Below are positions 17,205 through 30,164 of a DNA stretch of 64,000 nucleotides, piece after piece. The stretch is from Lysobacteraceae bacterium 2PB (lineage in GTDB: Bacteria; Pseudomonadota; Gammaproteobacteria; Xanthomonadales; Xanthomonadaceae). Both the position numbers and the translations under genes were made by a program. Under the pieces are notes generated by a model. It made no database searches. It had not been told where the DNA came from and was given only the letters and a program-made list of their open reading frames with translations. The stretch spans positions 124,001 through 188,000 of the forward strand of contig SCMT01000002.1 in the NCBI GenBank assembly GCA_005502915.1, read 5' to 3'. Every line of letters begins with the position of its first letter. Within the stretch, counting starts at the first letter, position 1.

Positions 17205-17218
17205 TTGTCAAATACAGT
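17191..17218 (+). promoter_or_regulatory. Putative sigma70 promoter of aceB
   Basis: TTGAGA (17191-17196), 16 bases, then TACAGT (17213-17218) give five and four consensus matches. The promoter points to aceB, whose start is 45 bases downstream, and its -35 is embedded in the TTGAG/CTCAA dyad, which would allow direct control by the regulator. Confidence 0.45.
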
Positions 17219-17262
17219 ACCGGGGCGGATGGTGGGGCTCCCACGTTGCGATGGAGTTCCCG

Positions 17263-18897
<1,635 letters not shown>

Positions 18898-18916
18898 TCC
18901 CGCCTCCGCTTTTTCT

Positions 18917-18985
18917 AGGAGGGGTTTCAGCTCCGAGCTCTTCACATGAACGCGACAGCGAAAGCTCGGGCCTGAAGCCCCTCCT
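18917..18985. repeat. REP-like inverted repeat between aceB and aceA
   Basis: Two 23-base arms (18917-18939, 18963-18985) pair with three mismatches around a 23-base loop. The core, GGAGGGGcTTCAG, resembles interspersed elements common in Lysobacter and Xanthomonas. It could shield upstream aceB mRNA or attenuate aceA. Confidence 0.6.
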
Positions 18986-19033
18986 GCAAAGCAACGACAA
19001 AGCCAACACCACCTCCCCACGCGAGACACGCCC

Positions 19034-20335
19034 ATGAAGACCACGCTCCCCACCGCCGAACAACTGAAGCTGGACTGGAACAACAACCCGCGCTGGGCCG
19101 GCGTGAACCGTCCGTACAGCGCCGAGGAAGTCGTGCGCCTGCGCGGCACCATCCCGGTCGACCACACCATCGCCCGCCTCGGCGCCGAGAAGCTGTGGAA
19201 ATACCTGCAGACCGAGGACTTCATCAACGCGCTCGGCGCGCTGACCGGCAACCAGGCGATGCAGCAGGTGAAGGCCGGCCTCAAGGCGATCTACCTCAGC
19301 GGCTGGCAGGTCGCGGCCGACGCCAACATCGCCGGCGAGATGTATCCGGACCAGTCGCTGTACCCGGCCAATTCGGTGCCGCAGGTGGTCAAGCGCATCA
19401 ACAACACCCTGCTGCGCGCGGACCAGATCCAGTGCGCCGAAGGCACCGGCGACATCGATTTCCTGCAGCCGATCGTGGCCGATGCCGAAGCCGGTTTCGG
19501 CGGCGTGCTCAACGCCTTCGAGCTGATGAAGGCGATGATCGAGGCCGGCGCGTCCGGCGTGCATTTCGAGGACCAGCTGGCCAGCGTGAAGAAGTGCGGC
19601 CACATGGGCGGCAAGGTGCTGGTGCCGACCCGCGAGGCGGTCGAGAAGCTGGTCGCCGCGCGCCTCGCCGCCGACGTGATGGGCGTGCCGACGATTATCG
19701 TCGCCCGCACCGATGCCGAAGCCGCCGACCTGATCACCAGCGACGTCGACGACAACGACAAGCCGTTCATCGTCGGCGAGCGCACGGTCGAGGGTTTCTA
19801 CAAGACGAAGAATGGCCTCGACCAGGCCATCTCGCGCGGCCTGGCCTACGCGCCCTACGCCGACCTGGTGTGGTGCGAGACCGGTAAGCCGGACCTGGAA
19901 TTCGCGCGCAAGTTCGCCGAAGCGATCCACGCGAAGTATCCGGGCAAGCTGCTGGCCTACAACTGCTCGCCGAGCTTCAACTGGAAGAAGAACCTCGACG
20001 ACGCCACCATCGCGAAGTTCCAGAAGGAAATCGCCAGCTACGGCTACAAGTTCCAGTTCATCACGCTGGCCGGCTTCCACTCGCTGAACTACTCGATGTT
20101 CAACCTGGCCTACGGCTACGCCCGCCGCCAGATGAGCGCCTTCGTCGAGCTGCAGGAAGCCGAGTTCGCCGCAGCCGAGCGCGGCTTCACCGCAGTGAAG
20201 CACCAGCGCGAGGTCGGCACGGGCTACTTCGACAGCGTGACCCAGACCATCCAGGGCGGCCAGTCCTCGACCGTCGCCCTGAAGGGCTCGACCGAGGAGG
20301 AGCAGTTCCACGACGGCGCCGCCCGGGCCGCCTGA
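19034..20335 (+). CDS. aceA: Isocitrate lyase
   Basis: A 433-aa enzyme splitting isocitrate into succinate and glyoxylate, the first glyoxylate-shunt step. The signature KKCGHMGGK lies at residues 186-194 with catalytic Cys188. [10 protein letters not shown], an [17 protein letters not shown] block and YNCSPSFNW are all present. Length is that of the short proteobacterial form. It sits downstream of aceB on the same strand and ends before a strong hairpin. Confidence 0.97.
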   Translation: MKTTLPTAEQLKLDWNNNPRWAGVNRPYSAEEVVRLRGTIPVDHTIARLGAEKLWKYLQTEDFINALGALTGNQAMQQVKAGLKAIYLSGWQVAADANIAGEMYPDQSLYPANSVPQVVKRINNTLLRADQIQCAEGTGDIDFLQPIVADAEAGFGGVLNAFELMKAMIEAGASGVHFEDQLASVKKCGHMGGKVLVPTREAVEKLVAARLAADVMGVPTIIVARTDAEAADLITSDVDDNDKPFIVGERTVEGFYKTKNGLDQAISRGLAYAPYADLVWCETGKPDLEFARKFAEAIHAKYPGKLLAYNCSPSFNWKKNLDDATIAKFQKEIASYGYKFQFITLAGFHSLNYSMFNLAYGYARRQMSAFVELQEAEFAAAERGFTAVKHQREVGTGYFDSVTQTIQGGQSSTVALKGSTEEEQFHDGAARAA

Positions 20336-20419
20336 CCGCATCCAGCCGACGAGCGGTCGCGCGGGCCGTGTCCGGTCCCGCGCGGAAGCGGCGAAGGCAG
20401 ATTGGAGAGGCGGTAATCA

Positions 20420-20451
20420 GACGGATGGCCGCCTCTGCGCGGCCATCCGTC
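20420..20451 (+). terminator. Terminator downstream of aceA
   Basis: Perfect 13-base arms (20420-20432, 20439-20451) with a 6-base loop lie 85 bases after the aceA stop, before the secreted-protein gene. No long T-tract. Confidence 0.65.
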
Positions 20452-20535
20452 GTTCCGGGACGTGGCCGGCCCATGTCGCCCGCCCTGCGTCGAGCTCGGA
20501 CGGGCCCCTCCAGCCCAACCTGCGGAATATCGTCA

Positions 20536-20988
20536 ATGCGCAAGTCCGTTCTTCTTTCCCTGTGCCTGTCCGTGTTCATGGCCCATGCGGCCCTCGCATC
20601 CGATGACCGGATCCAGCTCGTCCAGGAGCTGCCGGAAATCCGCGCCGCCCAGGATGCGTTGAAGGCTGCGCTCGAGAAGAAGGATGGCCCCTACGCCCGG
20701 TACTCGGAATCCCAGCGCAAGGCCCTGCGCGAACAGCAGTCGAGCATCTACGAGCTGATCGAGGGCAAGCAGAGCGTCGATGACCTGGGCGAGGACAGCC
20801 GCCTGCGCCTGGCCAATCTGCTGATGGCGCAGAAGTCCCAGCTCGAGCAGGCGCCGGAAGACAGGACGATCTGCCAGCGCGTCAAGGTCCTGGGTTCCAA
20901 TCGCCCGAAGATGCAGTGCATGAGCGAATCCCAGCGCGAACGCCTGCGCGAACAGCAGCGCACGCAGGGTGTGAAGTTCCAGCAATGA
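20536..20988 (+). CDS. Small secreted protein, Cx14C/GS family, copy 1
   Basis: A 150-aa protein with a clear Sec signal peptide (about 1-22, ending HAALA). The mature part is charged and helical, with an EQQSSIYELIEGKQSVDDL stretch, and near the C-terminus two cysteines (Cys113, Cys128) separated by 14 residues with Gly-Ser in the middle. It is the first of three tandem genes sharing this layout. Function unknown; a periplasmic role with one disulphide is inferred. An upstream in-frame extension covers the aceA terminator region and is rejected. Confidence 0.82.
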   Translation: MRKSVLLSLCLSVFMAHAALASDDRIQLVQELPEIRAAQDALKAALEKKDGPYARYSESQRKALREQQSSIYELIEGKQSVDDLGEDSRLRLANLLMAQKSQLEQAPEDRTICQRVKVLGSNRPKMQCMSESQRERLREQQRTQGVKFQQ

Positions 20989-21135
20989 ATCCGACGGTGC
21001 CAACGGATCGGGCATGAGCGCATCGGGCATCCCCTTTGCACCTTGGCGCGGGGGAGGCGAGCGGCACTTGAATTCCGGCCTGCCTCTGGCAGTGTATGCG
21101 GCCCATTCCCGAGGCCGAAATCAGGAGACCCTCCA

Positions 21136-21606
21136 ATGTCCTTCCGCAAATCCTCCGCGACGATCGTCCTGGCCATGCTGCTGACGGTCGGCTCGACGGC
21201 CATCGCGGCGCAGGGCTCGGCCGACCAGCAGGTCACCGCCATGCTCGAAGCGCGCAAGAAGAGCGCGCAAGAGACGAAATGGATCCTGTCGCGGCTGTCC
21301 GACGCCCAGAAGGAACAGTTGATCCGTCAGCAGGGGATCATCGACGACATCGTGCAGGTAACCCCCGATCCGGCGAACCTCACGCCTGATGAGCGGCAAC
21401 GTCTGTGGAACGCCACCAAGGTCATCGACTCGATTCTCGCCCAGGATCAGCAGCTTGCCGACGAGCAGCTGATCTGCCGACACGAGCGCAAGATCGGTTC
21501 GCAGCTTGCCAAACGCAACTGCCGCACGAAGGCGCAGATCGAACGCGACCGCGAGTCAGCCCAGCGCGAGCTGGATGCCAATCAGCGGATCCAGACTCGG
21601 CGTTGA
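21136..21606 (+). CDS. Small secreted protein, Cx14C/GS family, copy 2
   Basis: A 156-aa protein with a signal peptide (about 1-25, ending STAIAA), a helical charged middle and the paired cysteines Cys114 and Cys129 around Gly121-Ser122. An AGGAG site precedes the start. It shares gene order and domain layout with its two neighbours, including a conserved LWN segment before the Cys pair (also LWN in copy 3, LAN in copy 1). It lies 147 bases after copy 1. Function unknown. Confidence 0.82.
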   Translation: MSFRKSSATIVLAMLLTVGSTAIAAQGSADQQVTAMLEARKKSAQETKWILSRLSDAQKEQLIRQQGIIDDIVQVTPDPANLTPDERQRLWNATKVIDSILAQDQQLADEQLICRHERKIGSQLAKRNCRTKAQIERDRESAQRELDANQRIQTRR

Positions 21607-21793
21607 TCGGGCGTTCGGCGCCTGCGGCGGTCCTGGGCATGCCTGAGGCCTGTCGACCGGGCCCGTCGAGCCGGATCCGTGCCTGGCGGCAGCCACCTTC
21701 CCCAGGGCCTGGCCGGGCAGCACTTGCCTGTATCCGGCCGCATTGAGTACTGTCACCAACCAATGCATCGGATCTGCCGAAGGGTGTCTTGTC

Positions 21794-22258
21794 ATGCTGA
21801 GGGTGCTGTCCCTGGTCGCGGGCCTGCTGATCACCTCCACTGCCTTCGCAGTGTCCCCCGGCTCTGCGTCTCCGGGGGTGTCCTCGGCCTCGGCCGACCG
21901 GGACCTGGTCAACATCCTCGAACGGCAGCGTGAAATCGCCAACCAGCTGCGCACGGCGTCCGATGCGATGAGCTTCCGCCAGCGGCAGGTCATCCATCGT
22001 GAACAGCGCAGGATCTTCTCCATCCTGCAGGGGCGCAATTCGCTCGACGAACTGGCGCCGAACCGTCGCATCGAACTGTGGAATGCGCTGCAGAGCGTGA
22101 ATGCCGCCATCGACGGCTCCCCGTCGGCCGAGGAGCGCAAGCTGGTCTGCACCCACCAGAACCGCACCGGCAGCCGCGTGACCCGGGTGCGCTGCATGCG
22201 GGCCGATGACCTGGCCCCGCCCAAGGAAGAAATGATCCGCGAGGTCCGGGCCTTCTGA
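21794..22258 (+). CDS. Small secreted protein, Cx14C/GS family, copy 3
   Basis: A 154-aa protein with a signal peptide (about 1-19, ending STAFA), a Ser/Ala-rich linker, a helical middle (LERQREIANQLR; REQRRIFSILQG) and cysteines 119 and 134 around Gly126-Ser127. The start at 21794 is preferred over an in-frame ATG 51 bases upstream because it begins the signal peptide. It is the third tandem paralogue. Function unknown. Confidence 0.8.
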   Translation: MLRVLSLVAGLLITSTAFAVSPGSASPGVSSASADRDLVNILERQREIANQLRTASDAMSFRQRQVIHREQRRIFSILQGRNSLDELAPNRRIELWNALQSVNAAIDGSPSAEERKLVCTHQNRTGSRVTRVRCMRADDLAPPKEEMIREVRAF

Positions 22259-22374
22259 GGCCAGCCTCCCCCGGCCAGCCTGAACGCGGCTGCACGCATG
22301 GAGCGGGCGTTCGAGCCATGCGCGGCATGCGGTCTCCAGGATGGGGCCTTGCCATCGATCAGGAGAGTTCGACG

Positions 22375-22833
22375 ATGCCGGAGACCATCTACGACGCGCT
22401 GCGCGAAAGCCACGACACCCAGCGTTAGCTGTGCCGTCGGCTCCTGCGCTCCAGGCCGCACACGCGCGAGCGGCAGGCCTTGTTCACCGAGTTGCGCATC
22501 GAACTCGCAGCGCATGCCGCGGCCGAGGAACGCTATCTCTACATGCCGATCCTGTTGAGCGACGCCGGCCTGTCCTCGTCGCGGCATGCGCTGTCGGAGC
22601 ATCACCAGATCGACGAGTTGATCGAAGACATGCAGTCGCTGGGCGTGAACCATCGCGCATGGCTCGCCAAGGCGCGCAAGCTGTCGGAAAAGGTCCACCA
22701 TCATCTGCGCGAGGAAGAGAAGAAATTCTTCCCGGTGTCGGGAAAGCTGCTCACGCCGGCACAGAAGACCGGGCTGGCGAAGCAGTACCGCGCCGATTTC
22801 GCGCGCATGCAGGCGGTGCTGGCCGACGGCTGA
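22375..22833 (+). pseudogene. Hemerythrin-type HHE domain gene interrupted by an in-frame amber codon
   Basis: Reading from the ATG at 22375, which has a good AGGAG site, gives MPETIYDALRESHDTQR, then TAG at 22426-22428, then an unbroken frame to 22833. Without the stop it would encode about 152 aa with the hemerythrin ligand pattern: His13, His47, Glu51, His76/77, His108-110 and Glu114. Such proteins bind a di-iron site and sense oxygen or handle iron and NO stress. A single C-to-T change (CAG to TAG) would explain the lesion, since Gln fits there. A TTG at 22480 could start a shortened protein lacking His13. Either a recent pseudogene, a sequencing error or readthrough. Confidence 0.75.
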
Positions 22834-22852
22834 GGCCAGCCTCCGTCGTCGC

Positions 22853-23266
22853 TCAACCCGGCTGCGGCGTCCCCTTCCTCGGCAGGCCGTCGCCGGGGTC
22901 CACGTCCGCCCATGCGACGTGGGCATCCCAGAACACGTGCGCCATCGGCGCCCTGTCCGCGGGTCCGTCCAGGTTGGCCAGGGTGACGTGCAGCTCCCCG
23001 GGCCAGCGTTCCGAGCGGAAGAACAGGGAACTGCCGCAGTGCGCGCAGAAGCCGCGCTCGGCGCCGGGCGAGGAGACGTACCAGCGCAGGGCGCCGACGG
23101 GGTCTTCGATCCGCGCCTGCCGATCCTCGATCCCGAACCAGGTCACGAACGCCGCTCCGTGCGCGCGCCGGCACATCGAGCAGTGGCAGTGGGCGACCCA
23201 CTTGCTGGGCCAGTCCACGGAAAACCGCACGTCGCCGCAGAGGCAGCCGCCATGGGATGAGGTCAT
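22853..23266 (-). CDS. GFA family zinc protein (glutathione-dependent formaldehyde-activating-like)
   Basis: A 137-aa GFA/CENP-V domain protein. The zinc ligands are evident: CLCG (Cys8, Cys10), CHCSMC (Cys27, Cys29, Cys32) and CAHCG (Cys74, Cys77). The closest studied relatives bind S-hydroxymethyl-glutathione, but most family members have unproven activity. The start at 23266 has AAGGAG six bases upstream. It converges on the hemerythrin gene. Confidence 0.87.
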   Translation of the reverse strand: MTSSHGGCLCGDVRFSVDWPSKWVAHCHCSMCRRAHGAAFVTWFGIEDRQARIEDPVGALRWYVSSPGAERGFCAHCGSSLFFRSERWPGELHVTLANLDGPADRAPMAHVFWDAHVAWADVDPGDGLPRKGTPQPG

Positions 23267-23336
23267 CGCGCGCTCCTTCGTGTCCGCCATCGATCGTGTC
23301 CGGACGATGCCACGCCCGGACGACGGCGTCATCCCG

Positions 23337-25639
<2,303 letters not shown>

Positions 25640-25648
25640 CCTGCGGGT

Positions 25649-26230
25649 TCAGCGCGGCAGCTCGTCGCGCACCGTTTCGCCCTTCATGTAGGTGGTGGTC
25701 TGCTTCCGGCCCTCGGTTGTGTGGCTGATCACCGCGGTGGTCATGCGCTCGCGATCGAGCTCCACCTGCAGCGAGGTGACCTTGCCGGCTTCGCCCTGGA
25801 AGCGGCCGTAGAGACTGTCGAAGATATCGAGATTGCGGATCGAGACCTCGGAATATCCCGGCGTGCTCTTCCCGCCATTGGGGAGTTTCGATGAACCGAC
25901 CCTGCCGAGGGGGATGGTCCGGGCATCGAGCAGGACGGCGCCGCCGTCCTCCTTGTTCTTCGCGAAGCAATATCGGTAGACCAGATTGACCGGTGTGGTC
26001 GCGGGCTCGCCGATCCAGCGGAAGGGGCCATCGTAGCTGTGCGTGAAGCTCTGGTCCGACCCTTTCACGTAGCGCATCCGGGTGGGGCCGGATTGCTGCT
26101 CGGTGAAAGTGGCTTTCCAGCATTCCGCATAGGCTTGTGCGGCCTTGGCGCTGGATTGGGCGAACACGGCGAATGGGCATGCGCAAAGCGCGGCGATCGC
26201 CAGGACGAGCGGGCGTGGACTACGGCGCAT
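25649..26230 (-). CDS. Secreted protein of unknown function
   Basis: A 193-aa protein with a Sec signal peptide (about 1-24, ending AVFAQ). The mature part has two cysteines (in AECWKAT and YRYCFAK) and a beta-rich composition ending in KQTTTYMKGETVRDELPR. I do not recognise a family. It converges on the PII gene with a nine-base gap and has no operon partner. Confidence 0.75.
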   Translation of the reverse strand: MRRSPRPLVLAIAALCACPFAVFAQSSAKAAQAYAECWKATFTEQQSGPTRMRYVKGSDQSFTHSYDGPFRWIGEPATTPVNLVYRYCFAKNKEDGGAVLLDARTIPLGRVGSSKLPNGGKSTPGYSEVSIRNLDIFDSLYGRFQGEAGKVTSLQVELDRERMTTAVISHTTEGRKQTTTYMKGETVRDELPR

Positions 26231-26263
26231 CTGGAGGCTCCAGTCGAATCGGACCGGCGTACT

Positions 26264-27127
26264 CTAGTGCCTGTCATCCTGTTTGTGCACGCCGCTTCGT
26301 GCGACTTCGCCGACGGTCCGGGGCATGTCATGCGGTACGGGGAGGCGGCACGACGCAGGCCCGGATGGAGGTTCCTGCTTCAGCATCGCCGACCGCAGCG
26401 TGTAGGCCACGCACCAGCAGATCGCGAGTGTCCACAGGTCGTGCGAGAGGAAATGCGCGCCGCGCAGCTGCTGGGCGATGCCGAACAGGGCGCCCACCCC
26501 GAGGCCGATCGCCAGTCCGCGCCAGCGCCAGGTCGGGCGTACCGAGAGGAAGAAGAAGTACAGCGCGACCCAGGCATGGCCGCCGCTGGCATGGCCCGCA
26601 GGAAAACACCGGCCCTGCGGCAGCTCCGGAGGACGGAAGCTGAGCAGGTCGAGATAGGGGCGTGTGCCGCCCAGTCCGTCGATGTCCCAGGGGCAATCCA
26701 TGTTCGACCACGATTTGACCCATGACACCAGCAGTGTCGATGCCAGGACCGACAGCAGCAGGAAGGCGAGGGGGCGCCGCAGGACGGAGCGGCGCCGGCG
26801 GGCGAAGATCCACGCGGCCAGCGTGCCCACCCAGGCCAGGATGCTCAGCGCATGGCCGCCGCGATGCAGCAACGTTTCGGTGAGCGTCGCGTCGCGCAGC
26901 AGCCAGCGATAGCCCTCCCAGGCGTAGAGCGCGTGCGACAGGCGCCAGTCGATGTCCAGCGCCCCGATCGTGCATACCGCCAGCACCCATGCCAGCAGTG
27001 GCAGCCACAGATGGTTCCAGGCGAAACGGCTCGCGTCGTCGATCACGAGCGGATGCGGTGCGGGCATCGGCAGCGGCAGCGTGCCCCCACGGATAAGCCG
27101 CGCGCTGCGTGGAAGGTTGCGGATCAT
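26264..27127 (-). CDS. PAP2-family membrane phosphatase
   Basis: A 287-aa integral membrane phosphatase with about six helices. PAP2 motifs are present: C1 as KSWSNMDCPWD (Cys-Pro instead of the common Arg-Pro), C2 as PAGHASGG and C3 as the GAHFLSHDLWT block with the His-Asp pair. Members dephosphorylate lipid phosphates such as undecaprenyl pyrophosphate, phosphatidylglycerophosphate or lipid A. The start is uncertain: 27127 (taken here) or the ATG at 27067 are both possible and neither has a strong ribosome binding site. Confidence 0.83.
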   Translation of the reverse strand: MIRNLPRSARLIRGGTLPLPMPAPHPLVIDDASRFAWNHLWLPLLAWVLAVCTIGALDIDWRLSHALYAWEGYRWLLRDATLTETLLHRGGHALSILAWVGTLAAWIFARRRRSVLRRPLAFLLLSVLASTLLVSWVKSWSNMDCPWDIDGLGGTRPYLDLLSFRPPELPQGRCFPAGHASGGHAWVALYFFFLSVRPTWRWRGLAIGLGVGALFGIAQQLRGAHFLSHDLWTLAICWCVAYTLRSAMLKQEPPSGPASCRLPVPHDMPRTVGEVARSGVHKQDDRH

Positions 27128-27223
27128 CGCTTCGGTCCGGAGGAGACCGTGTCGTTGTAGCCCGCGCGCCTTAAGCCAGCATGATGCGGATGTTGGAAAA
27201 CCGTTGTGCCGCCCTGGAATGCG

Positions 27224-27249
27224 AACGGGCCGCATCGCTGCGGCCCGTT
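27224..27249 (-). terminator. Terminator downstream of speE
   Basis: Perfect 11-base arms (27224-27234, 27239-27249) with a tetraloop TCGC lie 32 bases beyond the speE stop on the minus strand. Confidence 0.65.
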
Positions 27250-27280
27250 GCGTTTCCAGCGATGTCGACGGCGATGTCGA

Positions 27281-28129
27281 TCAGTCGCCGAGCACGTCCG
27301 CCACGAACGGCGGGGAGACCAGCACGCCGCGGTGCAGGTCCGGGGTGTAGTACTTCGTCTTGAACGCCTTCGCGCGGGCGTCGGCTTCGCGGAAGTCGAA
27401 TCCGCCGGCCTTGCGGGCAAGTGTCACGCTCCACCAGCCGGTCGGATAGCACGGCTGCGGGAACGGCAGGGTCTTGAAGGTCGTGAAGCCGGCCTTGCCC
27501 ATCTCGTCGCGCATCGCCTGGATCAGCGCCAACTGCATCAGCGGCGATTCCGACTGCTGGATCAGGATGCCGTCGTCCTTCAGCGCGCGGAAGCAGCTCG
27601 CGTAGAAGGCCTTGTTGAACAGGCCTTCGGCGGGGCCGACCGGGTCGGTCGAGTCGACGATGACGATGTCCAGGCTGCCGGGCGCGACGTTCTGCATGTA
27701 GGCGATGCCGTCGTCGAACATCAGCTCGGCGCGCGGGTCGTCGTTGGCGTCGCACAGTTCCGGGAACCACTTCTCGGCCATGCGCGTGACCTGCTCGTCG
27801 ATGTCGCACTGCACAGCCTTCTTCACGCCCGGGTGCTTGAGCACCTCGCGCAGCGTGCCGCAGTCGCCGCCGCCGATGATGACCACCTGCTCGGGATTGG
27901 CGTGGGTGAACAGCGCCGGGTGCGAGATCATCTCGTGGTACAGGAAGTTGTCGCGGGCGGTGAGCATCATCGCGCCATCGATGAGCATCAGGTTGCCCCA
28001 GTCGGTGCTCTCGTAGATCTCGATCTTCTGGAACGGCGACTGCACCTCGTCGAGCTTGCGGGTGATGCGGTAGCCGATGGCCGAGCCGGTGGGCTCGAAC
28101 TGCTCGAAATGCCAGGAAGTCTCGGTCAT
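27281..28129 (-). CDS. speE: Spermidine synthase
   Basis: A 282-aa aminopropyltransferase making spermidine from putrescine and decarboxylated S-adenosylmethionine. Key segments are YQKIEIY-like FQKIEIYES, LMLIDGAMMLTARDNFLYHEM, the SAM-site IGGGDCGTLREVLKH, the VQCDIDEQV block and IVDSTDPVGPAEGLF with the catalytic Asp. The start at 28129 matches the family N-terminus. It lies two genes from speA on the opposite strand, giving a polyamine neighbourhood. Confidence 0.95.
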   Translation of the reverse strand: MTETSWHFEQFEPTGSAIGYRITRKLDEVQSPFQKIEIYESTDWGNLMLIDGAMMLTARDNFLYHEMISHPALFTHANPEQVVIIGGGDCGTLREVLKHPGVKKAVQCDIDEQVTRMAEKWFPELCDANDDPRAELMFDDGIAYMQNVAPGSLDIVIVDSTDPVGPAEGLFNKAFYASCFRALKDDGILIQQSESPLMQLALIQAMRDEMGKAGFTTFKTLPFPQPCYPTGWWSVTLARKAGGFDFREADARAKAFKTKYYTPDLHRGVLVSPPFVADVLGD

Positions 28130-28238
28130 GGCGCGGGGCCCGGGAGGTTGGAAGGGGGCGGCATTGTACCTAAGCCCACCCGTGGCTTCCGTTACGATGC
28201 CGGGCTGAACGGCCTGCCCCGGCCGACCGGAGACCTGG

Positions 28239-30101
28239 ATGCGCGAGACCGCCGACGAACGACGACGCAAGGCACGGGTGGCGCGGCTGGAGGCCGAGTC
28301 CCGGGAGGCGCCCGCGGCCTACCGCCGCCGGGTGGCCCTGCTCGCAGCCCTCGGCTACGTCGTGCTGGGCGCGCTGGCCCTGCTGGGCCTGGGCCTGCCG
28401 GTGCTGGCGATCGGGGCGATGTTCGCCACCGGCCGGGAGTGGGACGTGCAGGCTTCGGTGGGAATCATCGTGCTGCTGGCGATCGGCGCCGGCGTGCTGC
28501 GCGCGCTGTGGGTACCGGTGGCGCCGCCGCCGGGCTATGCGCTGTGGGCCGACCACGTCCCGGAGCTGGCGGCGGACATCGAGCGCCTGCGCCGCGAGGC
28601 CGGCGCGCCGCCGCTGGATGGCGTGGTGATCGACAGCGAGCTGAACGCGGCCGCCGTGACCTGTCCGCGCATGTTCGGCCTGCTCGGCGAGCGCCGCTAT
28701 CTGGTGCTCGGCCTGCCGCTGCTGCGCCTGCTCGACCGCGACGAGCTGCTGGCGGTCATCGCCCATGAATTCGGCCATTTCCGCAGCGGCAACGGCCGGT
28801 TCATGGCCTGGATCTACCGCCTGCGCCTGCGCTGGTGGCGCATGGCCGAAGCGGTGGCGACCAGCGGCCTGCTCTCGCCGCTGCTGCTGTCGCGCTTCTT
28901 CGCCTGGTACGCGCCGCATTTCGATGCGGTCAGCTTCGTGCTGGCGCGCGAAGAGGAGTTCGAGGCCGACGCGGTCGCGCGCCGGCTGGTCGGCCATGAG
29001 CCGCTGGCCTCCGGCCTGATCCGGCTGGAGCACGCCTCGGCCTGGCTCGACAAGCGGCTGCAACGCCCGATGGCCGAGCGCGTGCGTGCCCAGCCGAAGC
29101 CGCCGCTGTCGATCAGCGCCGAGCAGGCGCGCTGGCTGCGCGAACTGCCGCCGCTGCACGTCGACCGGGTCATCGCTGCCGCCGAGCGCGAGCATGATGT
29201 CGACGACACCCATCCCGTGCTGTCGAAACGGCTCGCGGCCGGCGACGGCGTTCCCGGAGTCGTGGGGCCAGGCATCCCGGCGGCCCAGCTGTTCGGTGCC
29301 CCGTTGCTGGCCGAGATCGAGCGCGCCGTCGACACCCAGTGGCGCGAGCGCTACCAGGCGCGCTGGACCGAGGCGCATGCCGCCGCCGAGCCCGAGCGCC
29401 AGCGCCTGGCCGAGCTGGAGCGCGACGGCGGGCCGGTCGAGGCCGACCTGCTCGCCCATGCCCGGCTGTGCGAGACCCTGCGCCCCGAACAGGATCCCCT
29501 GCGCCTGTACCAGCAGGTGCTGGCCCGCCTGCCGGACAACCCGTCGGCGCTGTTCCGCGTCGGGGTGCTGCGCGTCGAGGCCGGCGAGGGGGACGGCGTC
29601 GCCCAGCTGGAACGTGCGATGACTCTCGACGCCGGGGCGATCGTCCCGGTGTTCGAACGTCTCGACGCCTGGCGTCGCGATGCCACGATCGCACCGGACC
29701 TGGCCGAAGCCCTCGAACGGCTGCGCGAGGCCTTTGCCGCGCAGGCGGCCTCGCTGCAGGCCCGCGATGGTGTGGACGTGGACGACGAACTGGTCGCGCA
29801 CGATCTCGACGCCGAGGCGCTGCAAGTCCTCTGCGGCAGCCTGCGCGCGCTGCCGCAGGTCGCCGAGGCCTGGCTGGTGCGCAAGCGGCTGGACCTGCCC
29901 GGCGAGGCCGCGCACTACACCCTGCTGGTCGCCTGGCGCGGCTCGGTGGCCAGCGAAGCGGCCGGGCTCAAGCGCCTCGTCGCGGCCCTGCGCCTGCCCG
30001 GCAGCGTCACCGTGTTCGGCGATGGCGACTCGGCCCGGCGCGCGCTGGCCCGGCGGGTCAGGGCGGCGTGCGGGCCGCCGGTCTACCGGCGGGGGCGCTG
30101 A
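28239..30101 (+). CDS. M48-family membrane metallopeptidase with long C-terminal region
   Basis: A 620-aa protein with two hydrophobic helices (about 33-62 and 73-93), then an M48 peptidase domain with the zinc motif HEFGH (176-180) and the third ligand in the EEEFEADAVA segment. The remaining 300 residues are helical, with a TPR-like stretch LYQQVLARLPDNPSALFRVGVLRVEAG. Such large M48 proteins are common in Xanthomonadaceae and may act in membrane-protein quality control. The 63-base gap to speA suggests independent transcription of speA from a TACAAT -10 box. Confidence 0.87.
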   Translation: MRETADERRRKARVARLEAESREAPAAYRRRVALLAALGYVVLGALALLGLGLPVLAIGAMFATGREWDVQASVGIIVLLAIGAGVLRALWVPVAPPPGYALWADHVPELAADIERLRREAGAPPLDGVVIDSELNAAAVTCPRMFGLLGERRYLVLGLPLLRLLDRDELLAVIAHEFGHFRSGNGRFMAWIYRLRLRWWRMAEAVATSGLLSPLLLSRFFAWYAPHFDAVSFVLAREEEFEADAVARRLVGHEPLASGLIRLEHASAWLDKRLQRPMAERVRAQPKPPLSISAEQARWLRELPPLHVDRVIAAAEREHDVDDTHPVLSKRLAAGDGVPGVVGPGIPAAQLFGAPLLAEIERAVDTQWRERYQARWTEAHAAAEPERQRLAELERDGGPVEADLLAHARLCETLRPEQDPLRLYQQVLARLPDNPSALFRVGVLRVEAGEGDGVAQLERAMTLDAGAIVPVFERLDAWRRDATIAPDLAEALERLREAFAAQAASLQARDGVDVDDELVAHDLDAEALQVLCGSLRALPQVAEAWLVRKRLDLPGEAAHYTLLVAWRGSVASEAAGLKRLVAALRLPGSVTVFGDGDSARRALARRVRAACGPPVYRRGR

Positions 30102-30126
30102 CCCCGTGCGGGCGGGCCGCAGGCCC

Positions 30127-30132
30127 TACAAT
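30127..30132 (+). promoter_or_regulatory. -10 box candidate for speA
   Basis: TACAAT (30127-30132) lies 32 bases before the speA ATG in GC-rich sequence. The -35 region is poor, so this is only a partial promoter match. Confidence 0.35.
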
Positions 30133-30164
30133 GCACGCCCCCCTGACGTCCCGGAAGCACGCCC

